Source: Zopfochytrium polystomum (Eukaryota > Chytridiomycota > Chytridiomycetes > Chytridiales > Chytridiaceae). Taken from it: a stretch of DNA of 64,000 nt. Under the pieces are notes generated by a model. It saw only the letters and a list, made by a program, of their open reading frames with translations. It made no database searches and was not told where the DNA came from. The position numbers and the translations under genes are program-made. This document shows, in pieces, positions 11,642 through 23,229 of this stretch (position 1 is its first letter; each line of letters begins with the position of its first letter). The stretch covers positions 1 to 64,000 of the forward strand of contig JAIVFJ010000243.1 in NCBI GenBank assembly GCA_025765615.1. The letters are read 5' to 3'.

Positions 11642-12133
11642 GATATTTTGATGTTTCACTCGACCTACCGGACGCTGTTGATCGTGTTTCCACGCTGCGT
11701 TTCAACTGGATCATTGCAGCTTCCTTTGCTTCCATCAACGTCACTTTGCAGGGTAAGTCGGAGCACCAAACCGCACCATTTTTCGGTTCACTAAGAAGTC
11801 ATTTTAACCAAGCGGATGGTTTTTAGATCCTGCATCAGGGAAAACTCCTTTTGAAGACCGAGAACAACCAGTTCCCGAAACATCTATTCTGTTCCATCAG
11901 CATGCCGTATCGTTTGGTTGTAGAGGCGAGCTGATTCAGCAAGTGTCATAACCAATTCGTCATAGGATTTTCACCACGATCACCCAATACTGATGCTGAT
12001 TGTGCTGTTCACTGATTGCGATCGTGTTCGTAAACTCCTTTCGGAGATACAGAAACAGCCAGCCGCTTCTCAGTCTTTCTCACATAAATCAGATCTAAGT
12101 TTGTGCGCAGACTCCGGCAATGTGATCATGTGA
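11642..12133 (+). pseudogene. truncated paralogue of the tandem multi-pass membrane protein family
   Basis: Contains pieces homologous to the two intact genes downstream: an exon with NWIIAASFASINVTLQ (counterpart of LLWIAASIVAFVEFAL), an exon with DGWFLDPASG (counterpart of GGWFFDGTQG) and a last exon with MLIVLFTDCDRVRKLLSEIQ (counterpart of MLLIILLTDCDRVRKLVSVM). The N-terminal exons and the large central exon with MREMNNAKVG are missing. Relative to the intact copies, the start of the last exon carries a 2-base length difference (ACCCAATACTGATG versus TTACCCGATG) that puts TGA in the conserved frame. The simplest reading is a decayed first copy of a tandem array. A divergent but functional gene with different splicing is not excluded. 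Confidence 0.55.
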
Positions 12134-12443
12134 AGGAGAGGGCCAAATTTGATTATTCCACAAGCGCTTTATTAAGTTAAAGATCCTGTGCATTTCATTT
12201 ACTGTTTGTACCGTTGCAATTTGATTATCGCAAACCAGTCTTGCTCAGCAGAATATCCGAGTTTTGGTAATGGTGCGCCTGTGCCCTTGCGTTCACATGA
12301 TCATTTCAACCTTCTCGCCCACCTGCGACGTAAATATTGGTTGGAAGTGTGGGGACCGTAATCAAGGCATGTCAAAACCGAACGCGTTTTGTTCGCTATT
12401 TGCGCGTTTAATTATCGAATTTTTAGATCGTTCGTTCCCTCTT
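12134..12443. other. intergenic, no gene recognised
   Basis: Spacer between the broken paralogue and the first intact copy. No family resemblance is seen. Presumably the promoter of the gene starting at 12444. Confidence 0.4.
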
Positions 12444-13863
12444 ATGTCTAGCTCAGTGTACGACGGCATTTGAAGAGCCCCTCCCTTGCCGACAAAGCTA
12501 CGAGGCTTTCTAATTATTTCTACTCGATACGCAGAGGCTGCAACGAAGATATCGCTGGGATACTCCTTACCGTCGTGATCGTGAGGGAGACAACTTCCCC
12601 TCGTGTCCAATAATCACGCTCTTTCCACTTCTAGGCTGGCGCCTTCCGCGAGCAGATGTCACGGATCGATGATCGCCACCTCCAAGCGTCGATCTGGACC
12701 GTCTTGGCCCTTAATCTACTTAACAACCTGTTCTATGCCTTCTTTGATGGGCTTACATTTACTGAAGACCAACAAGATCTTCTATCGAATTTGTACTGGG
12801 CACCCACAAGTAGGTCAATTTTCTACGCGCTAAAATGATCAGATCGCTTCGATAACTTTTGTACTGTGCCTCGTAGTTTCCATGGGACTGGAGGTGCCTT
12901 CACTACCTTGATTGTTACAAAGCTGATCTCGAAACCCCTTTACTCAATGCGTTCAGTTTGCGCTACTCTCATACCACACCTCTTACAGAGCGCTTTTGCT
13001 TATGATTCCTTCGAGAAAGCAGGTTTTGTGGATTGCCGCGTCCTTGTTTGCGCTGGTTGAGTTGGCTCTTCACTCGTGAGTTCGAGGATTTTGCGGCTGA
13101 CATGACTCACGAACAACTTTCTCACAGATCAGGTACTTTGCTCTTTCGTGTCCATCATGACTCTGAAAGCTCGAATCTTCATCAGATCTGGCCATTTATG
13201 CACTGCCAGATGGCCCCACGGTAAGACTCCATAATAGTTAAACCTCCTTTCATACTTTCAGCAGAATCCGATACAAGTGAAGCTGTCCATCACCACAGCA
13301 TCGTATAATTGCATCATGGAAACGTTCTTCTTCTGTGCTTCGCAGTACCGAATAGTCACAGTGATGCGGGAGATGAACAATGCGAAGGTTGGATTTTGGG
13401 TGTACTTCGATTGTATCGTTCGATGCTTCTTGTATTCGGGGTCGATGTTGTTATTCTTCATGACCGCAGGTATGATTGCTTATCAACTGCGAAAGGAATT
13501 GTGCATCGATTGGGCTCACTTGATTCTGTTCAAAAACAATCAGGAGGATGGTTCTACGATTCTATGCCAGGTGAGGAGTGGGCTCTCGATCATCGGCAAG
13601 CAATAGCTAAAACTCTTAATAATCGTTCGTCTGATCCAGCATGGTGCTAAGTCCTAATCCTTGTGTATCACGATGCTTAACCTTCTGATAGGATTTTTGG
13701 AGTCATTTCTTACCCAATGATGCTGATTGTGCTTCTGACTGATTGCGATCGTGTCCGCAAGCTCGTCTCGGAAATGCAGAAGCGGACATCAAGCGTTCAT
13801 TCCGGTCTGCTAAAAGATACAACATTGGGAGGGAGGTCTCAAGTCAACAGTGCAAGGCTGTAA
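12444..13863 (+). CDS. multi-pass membrane protein, tandem family copy 1 (about nine exons)
   Basis: Start exon is only MSSS plus two bases (12444-12457), followed after a GTACGA intron by the exon spelling GCNEDIAGILLTVVI. Further exons: AFREQMSRIDDRHLQASIWT with a TM helix (VLALNLLNNLFYAFFDGLTF); a helix LLMIPSRKQVLWIAASLFAL; a large exon with NCIMETFFFCASQYRIVTVM, REMNNAKVGFWVYFDC and the TM segment CFLYSGSMLLFFMTAG; GGWFYDSMPG; and a last exon with YPMMLIVLLTDCDRVRKLV followed by a Ser/Arg-rich cytoplasmic-type tail ending at TAA 13861-13863. Estimated 280-300 residues with six or seven hydrophobic segments. The family is not one I recognise. Seven-helix topology would suggest a receptor- or channel-like protein, but that is inference. 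Copy 2 directly downstream has the same exon order and phases. Confidence 0.6.
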
Positions 13864-13926
13864 CGAATCGCGGAAAAATAACAATATTGTTGCCATTATT
13901 TTATTTTCTGAGAGGCGGAAAAAAAA

Positions 13927-15346
13927 ATGTCCAGTTCCACGTAAGGAAGACAGTTGGTTGGCCGCGAACGCGCCGCGGGGCTGATCAACAGCTTCCAAAT
14001 CTCAGAGGGTGCAACGAGGACATTGCTGGTGTACTTCTAACAGTTGTCGTTGTAAGTTCACCGCTGCACCAGTCGTGATCGTGATCGGTCAACCAAAACG
14101 CAGGCAGGCGCATTCCGCGAGCAGATCTCGCGTATCGACGATCGCAACCTTCAAGCGTCGATTTGGGGTGTCCTCGCACTTAATGTCATCTATAACGTAT
14201 TCTATGCCGTCCTCGACGGTACTACGTTCATCCGACGATCAACTGTATCTTTTACCGCACTTGTACTTAGGCCCTGCGTGTGAGTATGAGCGGGTTCTAG
14301 TTACGAAAACAGAGACTTTCTTACTGACTCTTTTCGCTAATTTTGTGAGTTTGCATGGCTCTAGAGGTATAAATCGTCGAGTCGCGTCCTGTCCTTCAAA
14401 GTGACTTTCATATACTCACAAGCACTCGTATTTTATAGTTTGCTCTTCTCTCATACCACACATCATACAGAGCGTTGCTGTTGATGATTCCTTCGAAAAA
14501 AAATCTTTTGTGGATTGCCGCCTCAATAGTCGCTTTCGTTGAATTTGCACTACACGCGTGAGTTTTCTAAATCCATCGCTCTACGTTTGACGGACGAGTC
14601 GCCCACAGATCCGGTATTTGTTTCAGCTTGTTCCTGCCCAGCCGAGATTCTCAAAATTTTACCTTGATCAGATATTTCTATGTTTGAGCTGCCAGGCGGA
14701 GCAACGGTGAAGGATCTTTGCTCCTAGGTCCCAATTTATTCTCATTGACACCAAAAATCCAATAGAGTCAGGTCCAAGTAAACCTATCCATCGCCACGGC
14801 AACGTACAATTGCGTTATGGAGACATTGCTTTTTGGCGCGTCACAATATCGAATCATCGCTGTCATGCGCGAGATGAACAACGCGAAAGTGGGAGTTTTG
14901 GTGTACGCCGATTGTGTGACGCGGTGCATCTTGTACTCAGGGACGATCTTTTTGTTTTTTATGACGGCCGGTGGGATACTCGATAGTTCTAAAGGTTGCA
15001 CTTCTCTAACGAAATAGAATATCAGGTGGATGGTTTTTCGACGGAACGCAAGGTTGGGCAGAAGTGTCTTTAGGTTTATTCACTACTAACACGTTCATCC
15101 ATCAGCTTGGTAGGCATGAGGGATCGTGAACGCAGCCAAGTGGCCTGATGATCCAAATTAACACCCTTCCTCAGGATTTTCACCACGATTACTTACCCGA
15201 TGCTCCTTATCATACTGCTCACTGACTGTGATCGAGTCCGCAAGCTCGTTTCGGTAATGCAGAAGCGGACCACAAGCACTCAATCCGATTTGATCAAGCA
15301 GTCAATGTCGCGATCGAGGTCTGAGAGCACCAGCCAGAAAGTGTAA
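13927..15346 (+). CDS. multi-pass membrane protein, tandem family copy 2 (about nine exons)
   Basis: Starts only 63 bp after copy 1 ends. The first exon (13927-13940) is MSSS plus two bases with donor GTAAGG. It is spliced to an exon spelling GCNEDIAGVLLTVVV (donor GTAAGTTC), then AFREQISRIDDRNLQASIWG with helix VLALNVIYNVFYAVLDG. Next come LLLMIPSKKNLLWIAASIVA, the central exon NCVMETLLFGASQYRIIAVM / REMNNAKVGVLVYADC / CILYSGTIFLFFMTAG, GGWFFDGTQGW, and finally TTITYPMLLIILLTDCDRVR with a Ser/Arg-rich tail to TAA at 15344-15346. The most conserved blocks between copies (REMNNAK, TDCDRVRKLVS, SRIDDR.LQASIW) sit at predicted loop/helix boundaries and are probably functional. Exact ends of two middle exons are uncertain. 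No known family is recognised. Confidence 0.6.
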
Positions 15347-15702
15347 AGTAGCAACAGCAACCAAGCCTTTTAATAAAGTATAGCTATTATTGAATCCAAA
15401 GGCCTTTCCCATGCAAACAGGACTATATTTTGAACCTTGGCCCATTGCGAAGTCTTGTTGGCAGAAGCGGCACTCTGCTAAAGTCCTTTCCTTTGTTTAG
15501 GATTGCAGGTTTGAATCCTGTGGAGAACCGAGCGCGTTCCATTTGGTTGAAGATACTTTTATTTCCCTCAACGGATCGCCGTGTTCTCGCTCAGTCGGTG
15601 GGAATTGATCGTGGCGAGCATCAGCGTCCACAGAACTTTCTTCCAGAAACACTAAAAAAGAGCCAAACGAATAGCACCGTACGAAAACTCACCAGACCGA
15701 CT
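15347..15702. other. intergenic, promoter region of the F-BAR gene
   Basis: No gene is recognised. A tRNA-like T-arm at about 15507-15523 was considered and rejected. Confidence 0.4.
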
Positions 15703-18462
15703 ATGACTTTCGGAACTGAGCTATGGGTAAGGCAGTTGAGCAGTGAGAGCGAGCTCGCTGATCTGGTTGCGCCTCCTTTCGTATTTCTTTCAGAGGCGTT
15801 GAGGAAACATCAATCCCACACGCCGAGTCCAAACAATTCTGAACAGCCCCACTTCGTCTCATCTCTCACCCGACCGGTACCCTCCCCCTTCTCCAATTCC
15901 CGACCGTGCATCATCCCATCAACGTTTGCCCGCGGTTGTTCACACAGGACCAATGGCACGAGGTCGAAGAGTTCGTCTCGGAGGGCGTCCGCTTCATGCA
16001 CGGGATCAACGAGTTTATGAAGAAGCGCGCCGAGATCGAGCTGGAGTACTCGCGCAGCATGGGCAGGCTGATCAAGCCGTACAAAGACGAGATTGCCCGC
16101 AGATCCGGGGACAAGAAGGCGTCGCCGGTGACGAAGGCGATCGTCGATAGGTGAGGAGGGGCATTTGGCTCGAAGGGGGCGGCAGGCCACTGACAGAGCT
16201 GGGAATACCAAACAGCACGTCCATGCAAGCGTGGACCCAAGTCCTGGCCGAGGCGGAAAACATTGCAACGATACACCAGAGCATTTCGGATAAACTGGAC
16301 CACGAGCTGAGGAAGACGATCAAGTATCAAGCCAACGACAACGACAAGAAGATCAAAGAGGTGTTCGTTGTTCGAAAAATTCTGCGCGCCATGCAAATCG
16401 TTAACTAGCATTCGAAAAAAATCCAGATGTTCGACGAAATTAGAAAGGCGAACCTCGAGATGCAAAAGCAACTCACGACATTGGATCGGGTAAGGAGCTT
16501 GAACATGAGCTCTTTTCAGTGTCTCTCAAACGTGTTTTCGTCGAAGCACAGAGTCGAGAGAGATTCGAGGTGGAAAAGAAGAGCATGGAAGCAGCGAGGA
16601 GTGCGTTCGAGAAAATTTCAAAGAACACGAAAGCAACCGACAAGGAGATCGAAGCGGTGAGGTCAATCGCACATGAAAATTATTTAATCGCTGACCCCGT
16701 CGTGAAACAGGCCAAGGCAGAGTCCGACAAGCGTGCGCTTTTAGCCACCGACGCGATGGAAGCATACCAAAAGTGCATCGGTGAGAGACACCCATTTCTT
16801 CTCCGCCTGAGTTTTGATGCGAGAAATACCTGAAGGGGAAACGAATGAAAAGAAGAACAACCACTACACAAACTTTCTTCCCAACATCCTACGAGTAAGT
16901 TTCAATGCCACTTCATTCATTGATATGCCCATAGTTGAATTTCAAACTCGCCCCTCTCACTGGGAAAAAAAAAACAAGGACGTGCAAACAAACAACGAAA
17001 ACTTCAACATCCGCGCAACGCGCGTGGCCCTCGTCAAGTACCACGAGCTTCTATCCACAGTAATTCCAACGACGATCGAAGGACACGAAAACCTGTCGGC
17101 GGCCGTTCAGCAAATGTCTGCGGAGCGCGACTCGGAGCTGTTGATATCGAATTTGAAGACGGACGAGCCGGTTCCGCCGGACTACCTGTTTGAGGAGAAA
17201 GCTGTGCGTTTGAGTTTGGGACTATTCGCTTTATGTCGATGGATGGAATGCTGATGCTTGCATTTCGTTCATTAGTCGGCAAAGGATATGACCGTGAAGA
17301 GGCCGGCGACGGCGAGGACGCTTGCGCGGACGGAGTCGGAACGGCTGATGGACAAGGTTTATCGGTTTCGGTTGTGTTCCATCCCGGTTTTTTTTTTTTT
17401 TGGCTAAACAGCGTTGATTGCGGGCACAGGACGACGATGACACCATCCTGGCCATGCCACCAAAGAAAGGCCGACGCGCCGCCGTAGAACGCATCAAAGC
17501 GCTCGAACGCGACCAGTACGACCTCGAAAAAAAGAGACAGGCCGTCGAGCTTCTCCTCCATACTTACCACCAAAAGGTGTCCCAACATCTTTTGCATCTG
17601 CGTCAACCTTCCGCGTCCGTTCTAACCCATCCCCGCCCATCCCTCCAACAACCTCACCCCGCGTAGCCCAACAAAGACCCCAAAAACCTCGACGAGCTCA
17701 ACACCCAAACCGCCGTCCTCTCCGTCCGCCTCGACAACCTCGGCCTCCGCCGGCACCGGCTCGAGGCGTTCGTCGCGTCCATCGACAACCAGCCGCCGCC
17801 GGACCTGCCCGCGCACCTCGCGGGTAAGTCGATACAGCCCGTCCCGTCGCCCGTGCATTGCTTCCCGACGATCGCGCCGGACGCCGGTGGGGTGTCTTCG
17901 CCGACGGGGGCGGCGGGGAGCGCGACGGCGAACGGAGGCGTGGTGGTGGAAAGCCCCGCCGGCGCGAACGGCGCGGCGGCGGCGGGTTCCGGCGGATCGA
18001 ACGAAAGCCTCTCTGGCGGCGCCGGCGGAGTCGGCGGCAGCAGCGGATTCGCAGCGTCCCCGCGCAAAGCGAGTCTGAACGTGCTCCAGTCGTCCAAGGC
18101 GGTCGCCAAGGAGTGGAGCACGGCGGCGTCCGGGCCGGGTCGGGTGCGGATGATGTACGACTTTGAGGCGGCGCCCGGGTCGCAGGAGCTGTCGGCGGCG
18201 GCGGGGGACGTGCTCGAGGTTTTGGAGAAGCAGGACGACGGGTGAGAGTTGCGGGATTTTTTTTTTTTTTCCAGCTTGCTGCACTACATGAGTTTCTCGC
18301 AATTACCCCGCGCTTACACTGGGGAATGATGAACAGGTGGTGGAAGGCCAAGCTTTTCGTCGGTGGCGTGTGGAAGGAAGGTTTCATTCCTGGGTAAGCT
18401 CCAGTCGCTCTCTCAAAGTATTCTCATTGATGCTCTACAGGAATTACACCGAAGCTGCATAG
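15703..18462 (+). CDS. F-BAR / HR1-like / SH3 protein (TOCA/CIP4- or Bzz1-like), multi-exon
   Basis: Membrane-curving adaptor linking the plasma membrane to actin nucleators. Exon 1 (15703-15726) is MTFGTELW with donor GTAAGG. Exon 2 starts at 15948 with DQWHEVEEFVSEG, reproducing the classic F-BAR N-terminus, then KKRAEIELEYSRSMGRLIKP. Later exons carry MQAWTQVLAEAENIATIHQS, LDHELRKTIKYQANDNDKKI, SRERFEVEKKSMEAARSAFE, AKAESDKRALLATDAMEAYQ and a long exon with VALVKYHELLSTVIPTTIEG (end of the F-BAR). A coiled HR1-like segment follows (RIKALERDQYDLEKKRQAVE ... LSVRLDNLGLRRHRLEAFV), typical of TOCA proteins, then a Gly/Ala/Ser-rich linker. The C-terminal SH3 is RVRMMYDFEAAPGSQELSA, GDVLEVLEKQDDG, WWKAKL and EGFIPGNYTEAA, split by two introns, with TAG at 18460-18462. 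Bzz1 has two SH3 domains and this has one, so TOCA-like is the better match. Intron ends in the middle exons are approximate. Confidence 0.88.
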
Positions 18463-18973
18463 CTCGTCAATTCCTCGAAGGTCTTCCTATGGATGAGCCG
18501 ACTCCCGCTGTGGATGTCCGTTTTCTGTTGCTTTTTTTTTTTCATTTTTCGTCTAAGGCTATCAAACAAATTTTTATTTTTATTTTTTTTATTTTTTATA
18601 TTGTTCCAGCCCCGAAGGGCCGAAGGGAAGCGAAAGCACCATCAACGGTGCACCATCATAGACTACGTCCAGGCATCACCTCAGCAAACCCACCCCATGC
18701 ACTACGGACTTACAGGGTCGTCAGGCATCTCCACCACACCACTCCATGTGATTCAAGACCATACTCTTTCTTGTTGCCTTCTAAGACTATCGAACAAAGA
18801 TGTGAAGAACTCGCTTAGCGAAAAATGAGATTGAAAACTACGAATCAAAAGGGAAAATGGAGGCATGAATGCGTTGAAGTAGGCAAAGCAGGAAAAAAAG
18901 AAAAAGAGAACACAACAACACAATAATACGACCCCGATTGCACTGAGCGGTGATAAATTAAGAATAGAAGCTG
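18463..18973. other. convergent intergenic spacer
   Basis: Tail-to-tail region between the F-BAR and F-box/WD40 genes, with long T runs (18530-18600) and an antisense extension of the WD40 frame that is not coding once the last intron is spliced. No gene is seen. Confidence 0.5.
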
Positions 18974-20379
18974 TCAAAAATCGCTTGCGTAGGGAACGTC
19001 GTGACCAAAGTTCCAGATTGCAATTCTCTTGTCCTATTCGGTGCCAGGATGGAAAGAAGTGCGTTGAAGACTCATCGACGTCACCGAAAAGAAAACAAGC
19101 CATGGACATTACCTGGCTCGCGCTGATGATCTTCGACGCGTCCATCTGCACGTGAAAAATCCAACTCGTGTGCACGCGCTCCAACGAATGCAGCATGGCG
19201 CCAGTCTCAATGTCCCAAACCTTGATCGTGAGGTCGTAGCTCCCGCTCACGATCCGCTTCCCGTCAAAGCAGAGCGTCCGCACAAGCTCCGTGTGTCCCT
19301 CCAGCACCCGCAAGCACGTGCCCGTCGCGGCGTTCCACACGCGTATCGTCTTGTCGTTGGACCCGGACACGACGAGCTTCCCGTCAAACTGCACGCACGC
19401 GAGGCCGCGGGTGTGCCCGACAAAGTCGCGGACGAGCGCGCCGGTGGCGAGGTCCCACATCTTGACGATGCAGTCGCCGGAAGCCGAGACGACGTGCTCG
19501 CCGTGCATGTGGACGGCGTTGACGGCGGCGTGGTGGCCGTCGAGGGACCGGATGAGCGCGCCCGTGGTGCGGTTCCAGACTTTGATGGTGCAGTCCTTGG
19601 AGCATGACACGATCAGGTTGCGGTTGAAGCGGACGTCGAGGACGGGGTTGGCGTGGCCGCGGAGGATGGCGGTGCAGGCGCCCGTGGCGGCGTCCCAGAT
19701 GCGGATGGTGGAGTCGGAGGAGCCGGTGACGATCTGGCGGTCGTCGTACTGGAGGCATAGGACGGATCCAGAGTGGCCCCGGGTTTCGCGAGTGCAGGAT
19801 TGGTCGCGGTGGTCCCATATTTTGATGGAGCGATCGCGGGAGCCCGAGACGATCCAATACGGGTCGAACTGGATACAGTAAACGGCGTCGTCGTGGCCGG
19901 TGTAAGAAGTGACTTCGGGTTCAGTCGTCACCCAGTTGTCGCACAGGTTCTGACGGTAGATATAGAGTGATTTCCACGGTACTTGCTGAATGGGAAGATG
20001 TGAGGGACGGTCAAGTGAGGGATTGCTTTGCGGTTTGGGGAGTATGGAGTGTGGCTCGGTGCGAAACGGTGTGGGCAGTTGCCATCTGGCGAGGAACAGT
20101 CTCCGCCATAAGCTATCGTCTCTGGAAATCAGAGCCCAGCGAGAAGACACCTGAGCAGCGAGAAGGAGGGCTTCGCGATCGGGCAAGAAGGACAGCACAT
20201 GAACTGCGATCTCGTCAGGGAGCTCTTTCAGGAAGTCTGTTCATACGGAGATGGATTGTCGGTCATTCGCTCCTTGGAGATCCAGCAGAAAACATCCATC
20301 TCACGCAAGGAACGGCACACTCACCAACGCGAAAGAGATCCTCGTCCACGCCGCCAAAGGCAGAGTCGGTGGCGCTCAT
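18974..20379 (-). CDS. F-box/WD40 repeat protein (SCF substrate receptor)
   Basis: Three exons join in phase: 20325-20379 (MSATDSAFGGVDEDLFRV, donor GTGAGT), 19113-20236 and 18974-19033, giving 412 residues. The F-box is FLKELPDEIAVHVLSFLPDR ... SSRWALISRDDSLWRRLFLA. It is followed by eight canonical WD repeats with intact GH...WD spacing, for example GHDDAVYCIQFD ... IKIWDHRDQSC, GHSGSVLCLQYD ... IRIWDAATGAC and GHTELVRTLCFD ... IKVWDIETGAM. The last exon supplies DKRIAIWNFGHDVPY, which closes the propeller. Skp1-Cul1 ligase receptors with F-box plus eight blades include the Cdc4/Fbxw7, Met30 and Pop types; I cannot choose among these from sequence alone. Coding-like Pro/Ser-rich sequence upstream (20380 to about 20510, in frame with the start) may be an additional 5' exon. 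The frame must be spliced to reach the last exon, since reading through gives an unrelated hydrophobic tail. Confidence 0.9.
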
Positions 20380-21681
20380 GCAGATCTCGTCGTTGTCGTC
20401 GACATTGCGATTGGGATCGTTGCTGATGGAGAGGCGGAGATGCTCGATCTTGGGTGGGGACTGCTGCTCGGAACCGCCTGCAGATGGTGCCCTGCTTGCC
20501 CCACTTGGTTGTGGATTCAAAGATCTAGAAGAGGAGGTGGGGAGAACGAGGGTCGGGTTCAAGCGAGTCGAAATCAAGCAGATCGAGTTTGGGTAGTTGA
20601 ATAGGTTGAGGGTGGTCAGTGGCGAAGCGTACTAGGGAAACAAGGGGGAAGGTTCCAGCCCGTTGTTGTTGTTGTGTGAACAACCAGGACGAGGTCGGGG
20701 GAGGAAGAAGAGTGAAGATACTGCTGCTGCGTCTGCTGTTCGCTGTAGGAGGAAGGAAGGGGGCGAGCGAACGTACGGGTGCGGCGTCATTGGGAGGCCG
20801 GTCCGATGATGGTGATGAAGAAGGGGGGTGTGTCTGTGTGCGTGCGTGTTCGGGGGTACTTCGCCGCCCGACCTGTCCTCTTGTGTCCAAAAGAAAAAGG
20901 AAAAAAAAAAGAAGAATAATCCACGCGACCTGCGACTAACCGCAATCTAACCACAATCTGACCACAATGCCAACTCAAAGTTTACTACTACTGCACTAGT
21001 GCTGCCCTCACGGCAGTCTAGCTCGTGCGCGGGTGTGCGACTTCACTACGGAGGAGAGATTGCAGCTGGACGAAAAATAATCACGAGGCTTTGGAAACGG
21101 CGAGTCCGCCCCCGCAACAAGCTGCACAATAAGCGTTATGGAGATTTACTTTTTTGTCTTTGCCTCGAGCCTGCATCGTGATTGAATGGGCGTGGCCCAA
21201 GCGAGATTCGACTGCGGTTTGCTGCGGGGCTTGTGAAGGGGAGGGCGAGCACGAGAGGAGAGGAATCTTCGGTTGGGGGCGGGGCCGTGGCACGCTTCTA
21301 TATGGACATCCATTCCCGAGCAAGTCGGCTACTGCGCTCTCTCTTGGATCTCTCGGGAACACCGCCGTGCCTCAGCCGAAATCAAAGATTGGGACCACCA
21401 TACTTCAGGAGGGAAAGACAGCGGTGGACGGAAGAAACTCCCCGCCCTCCAGCGAAAACTTAGTTAGATCCGAACGACGCGCTTACTCGTCGAAAATAGC
21501 AAGCACTGGATCGCGAACGTTGACCTCACTAAGCACCACGGAGGTTGTATCACCAAGCGCTTATCACAAACACCGCTGGGAGCTTCAGACGAAGCGGCCA
21601 GCAAGAGAAGAAATTTAAAGACCCATCAACTGAACGTTGCAGTATATTTTTTTTCCCCCCTTCATTCTCGCCAGCAAACAT
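20380..21681. other. intergenic; possible 5' exon of the F-box/WD40 gene
   Basis: Immediately upstream (20380 to about 20510, minus strand) the frame stays open and protein-like and has an acceptor-like CTTCTAG before it, so an extra 5' exon is possible. The remainder, including 20900-21660, shows no recognisable gene. Confidence 0.4.
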
Positions 21682-22802
21682 CTACTCACCCACGACTCCA
21701 GAAGTGATGTCCTTCGTAAGCACTTCCATCCTCCACGGTCCTAAAAACGCCGCCGCTTTTTCCAACATGAACCGTGGGCGCGCCATTTCCTCCCACCTGG
21801 TCCCTGAGCACACTGCCTCTGCGTCGCGTACAAACAGCGCCTCCCCGCGCCACCCAACCAATCCACGGAGCCCCTTTCGCCCCTGATCCACCGTGCTGGA
21901 AGACTTAATCTTCACGCCGTCGCCCCCGGCTCCGTCGGCCGACAGGTCAAACTTGTACTGCCCCGTCCCCCAGGTGTCGCCCACAAGCTGGCTGCCGGGC
22001 GCCGACAGCCGGTCGATGCGCTGCAGCAAGCGGGCCTCGGCGTCCGCGGGGAGGTACGGAAGAAGGCCCTCCACCACCCAGAGGGTCGTCGCGGTGGCGT
22101 CAAAGCCGAGCCGGGCGATCTCGCGGGGCCAGTCGTCTCCTGCCACGTCGGCGACCACGGCGTGGCGCTCGGCGCAGAGGGGCACCGCACCGAGATCGGC
22201 CAGGCGCTGGGTCTTGAGTGCCGCGATGGCTGCGTTGCCTTCGACCTCGAACAGCACGCGGCAGCCAGCGAGTCGCTGGAGACGGAACGCACGCGAATCG
22301 AGTCCGGCGCCGAGGATGACGGCCTGTCGGATCGACTCTGGAGCGGCGGAAATAGCGTCGTCAAAGAGGCGGTGTCGCAGGACGAGCGTGTTGCCCTCGG
22401 GTCGGGTGTGGATGCCCAGGAGATCGGTGAGGGCCATCCCGTTGCAACCGAGAAGGGGCCGAGCAAAGGTGTCGTTGAGGATGCGGTCCTGCCGCGTCGC
22501 CTCGTCCGCGCGGAGGCGGGCCACCACCATGCAGGTGTAGTCGGAGACGGTGACGCCAGTGATTCCGAGATCGGGGACGAGTGCGGTCAGGGCGGCTAGA
22601 GGCAGGTGGGGGGAGCGAAGCAGAATGCGTGAGTTCACACGCGAATCCATCAAACTACCCTCTCTCTGCACAGGGCGGCGTGCACCCAGTTACCGACGGG
22701 GTCTTTCGACGATCCCGATGGTTCTTCGTGAAGCGTCAATCCGGTCTGATGGTGGAACGCTTGCCCAGCTGCGTCTTCGCTGCTGCTGCTTCGAGACTGC
22801 AT
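21682..22802 (-). CDS. SAM-dependent methyltransferase, TIGR00027/leucine-carboxyl-methyltransferase-like, copy 1
   Basis: Exons 22694-22802 and 21682-22595 (donor GTAACT, acceptor CTCTAG) join in phase for 340 residues. Landmarks: VSDYTCMVVARLRADEA, FARPLLGCNG, LRHRLFDDAI, the SAM-binding loop QAVILGAGLDSRAFRL, the acidic strand VLFEVEGNAAIAALK (usual position of the ribose-binding acid), VVEGLLPYLP.ADAEARLLQ and SAPGSQLVGDTWG. These define the class I methyltransferase family found mainly in mycobacteria and actinomycetes (ML2640-like) and related to Ppm1/Ppm2 leucine carboxyl methyltransferases. The substrate is unknown. Copy 3 at 27677-28846 has the same intron position and phase after a shared LTLHE.../KDPV exon end, showing that the paralogues arose by duplication of an already intron-bearing gene. 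Bacterial origin of the family in this genome is an inference. Confidence 0.88.
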
Positions 22803-23229
22803 AACTGGAGTCGAGGGGGGGTGGCCGCGGCGGGCGGGTTGCGAGGGAGGGATTTCTTAACTGACATTCATGAGACACGCAGGTGGCTCTTTTCGAGTAA
22901 AGCTTCGAACCATGGATGGTTCACCGTGCCTTGTCCGCCTGCCTTAAATACACGGAGACACGAGATCGACCAGCCTTGAAAAAGCTGCCGAACGCAACCC
23001 ACGCAAGATCCGATCAAGTTTGGAGACTGCCTGATCGTCGCGGAATGAAACCTGATTGCGATGCAGTTCAAGTTTGTCAAGGATGATGACTGGCTCGATC
23101 GGCGGCTGTGGATTGCGTCGGCACTGCATTTTTGTCACATGTGCGGGAAAAGGACGTCGACAGACCCATTGGGTAATAACAATCAGGCGCATTTGTGCTG
23201 ACCCCTTTCGCGTTGCTTATTTCATTCGT
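22803..23229. other. intergenic, no gene recognised
   Basis: Spacer between the start of the methyltransferase copy 1 gene and the stop of the next minus-strand gene; no protein-like frame is seen. Confidence 0.4.

Noticed and set aside
15430..15535. tRNA-like segment with T-arm GCAGG TTTGAAT CCTGT and a D-arm-like GCAG...CTGC
   Set aside because: The acceptor stem does not pair (two mismatches plus wobbles) and the anticodon loop would have 13 bases.
19152..19881. Two long plus-strand frames opposite the F-box/WD40 gene
   Set aside because: Antisense shadows of the highly biased WD40 coding strand; no start context or family.
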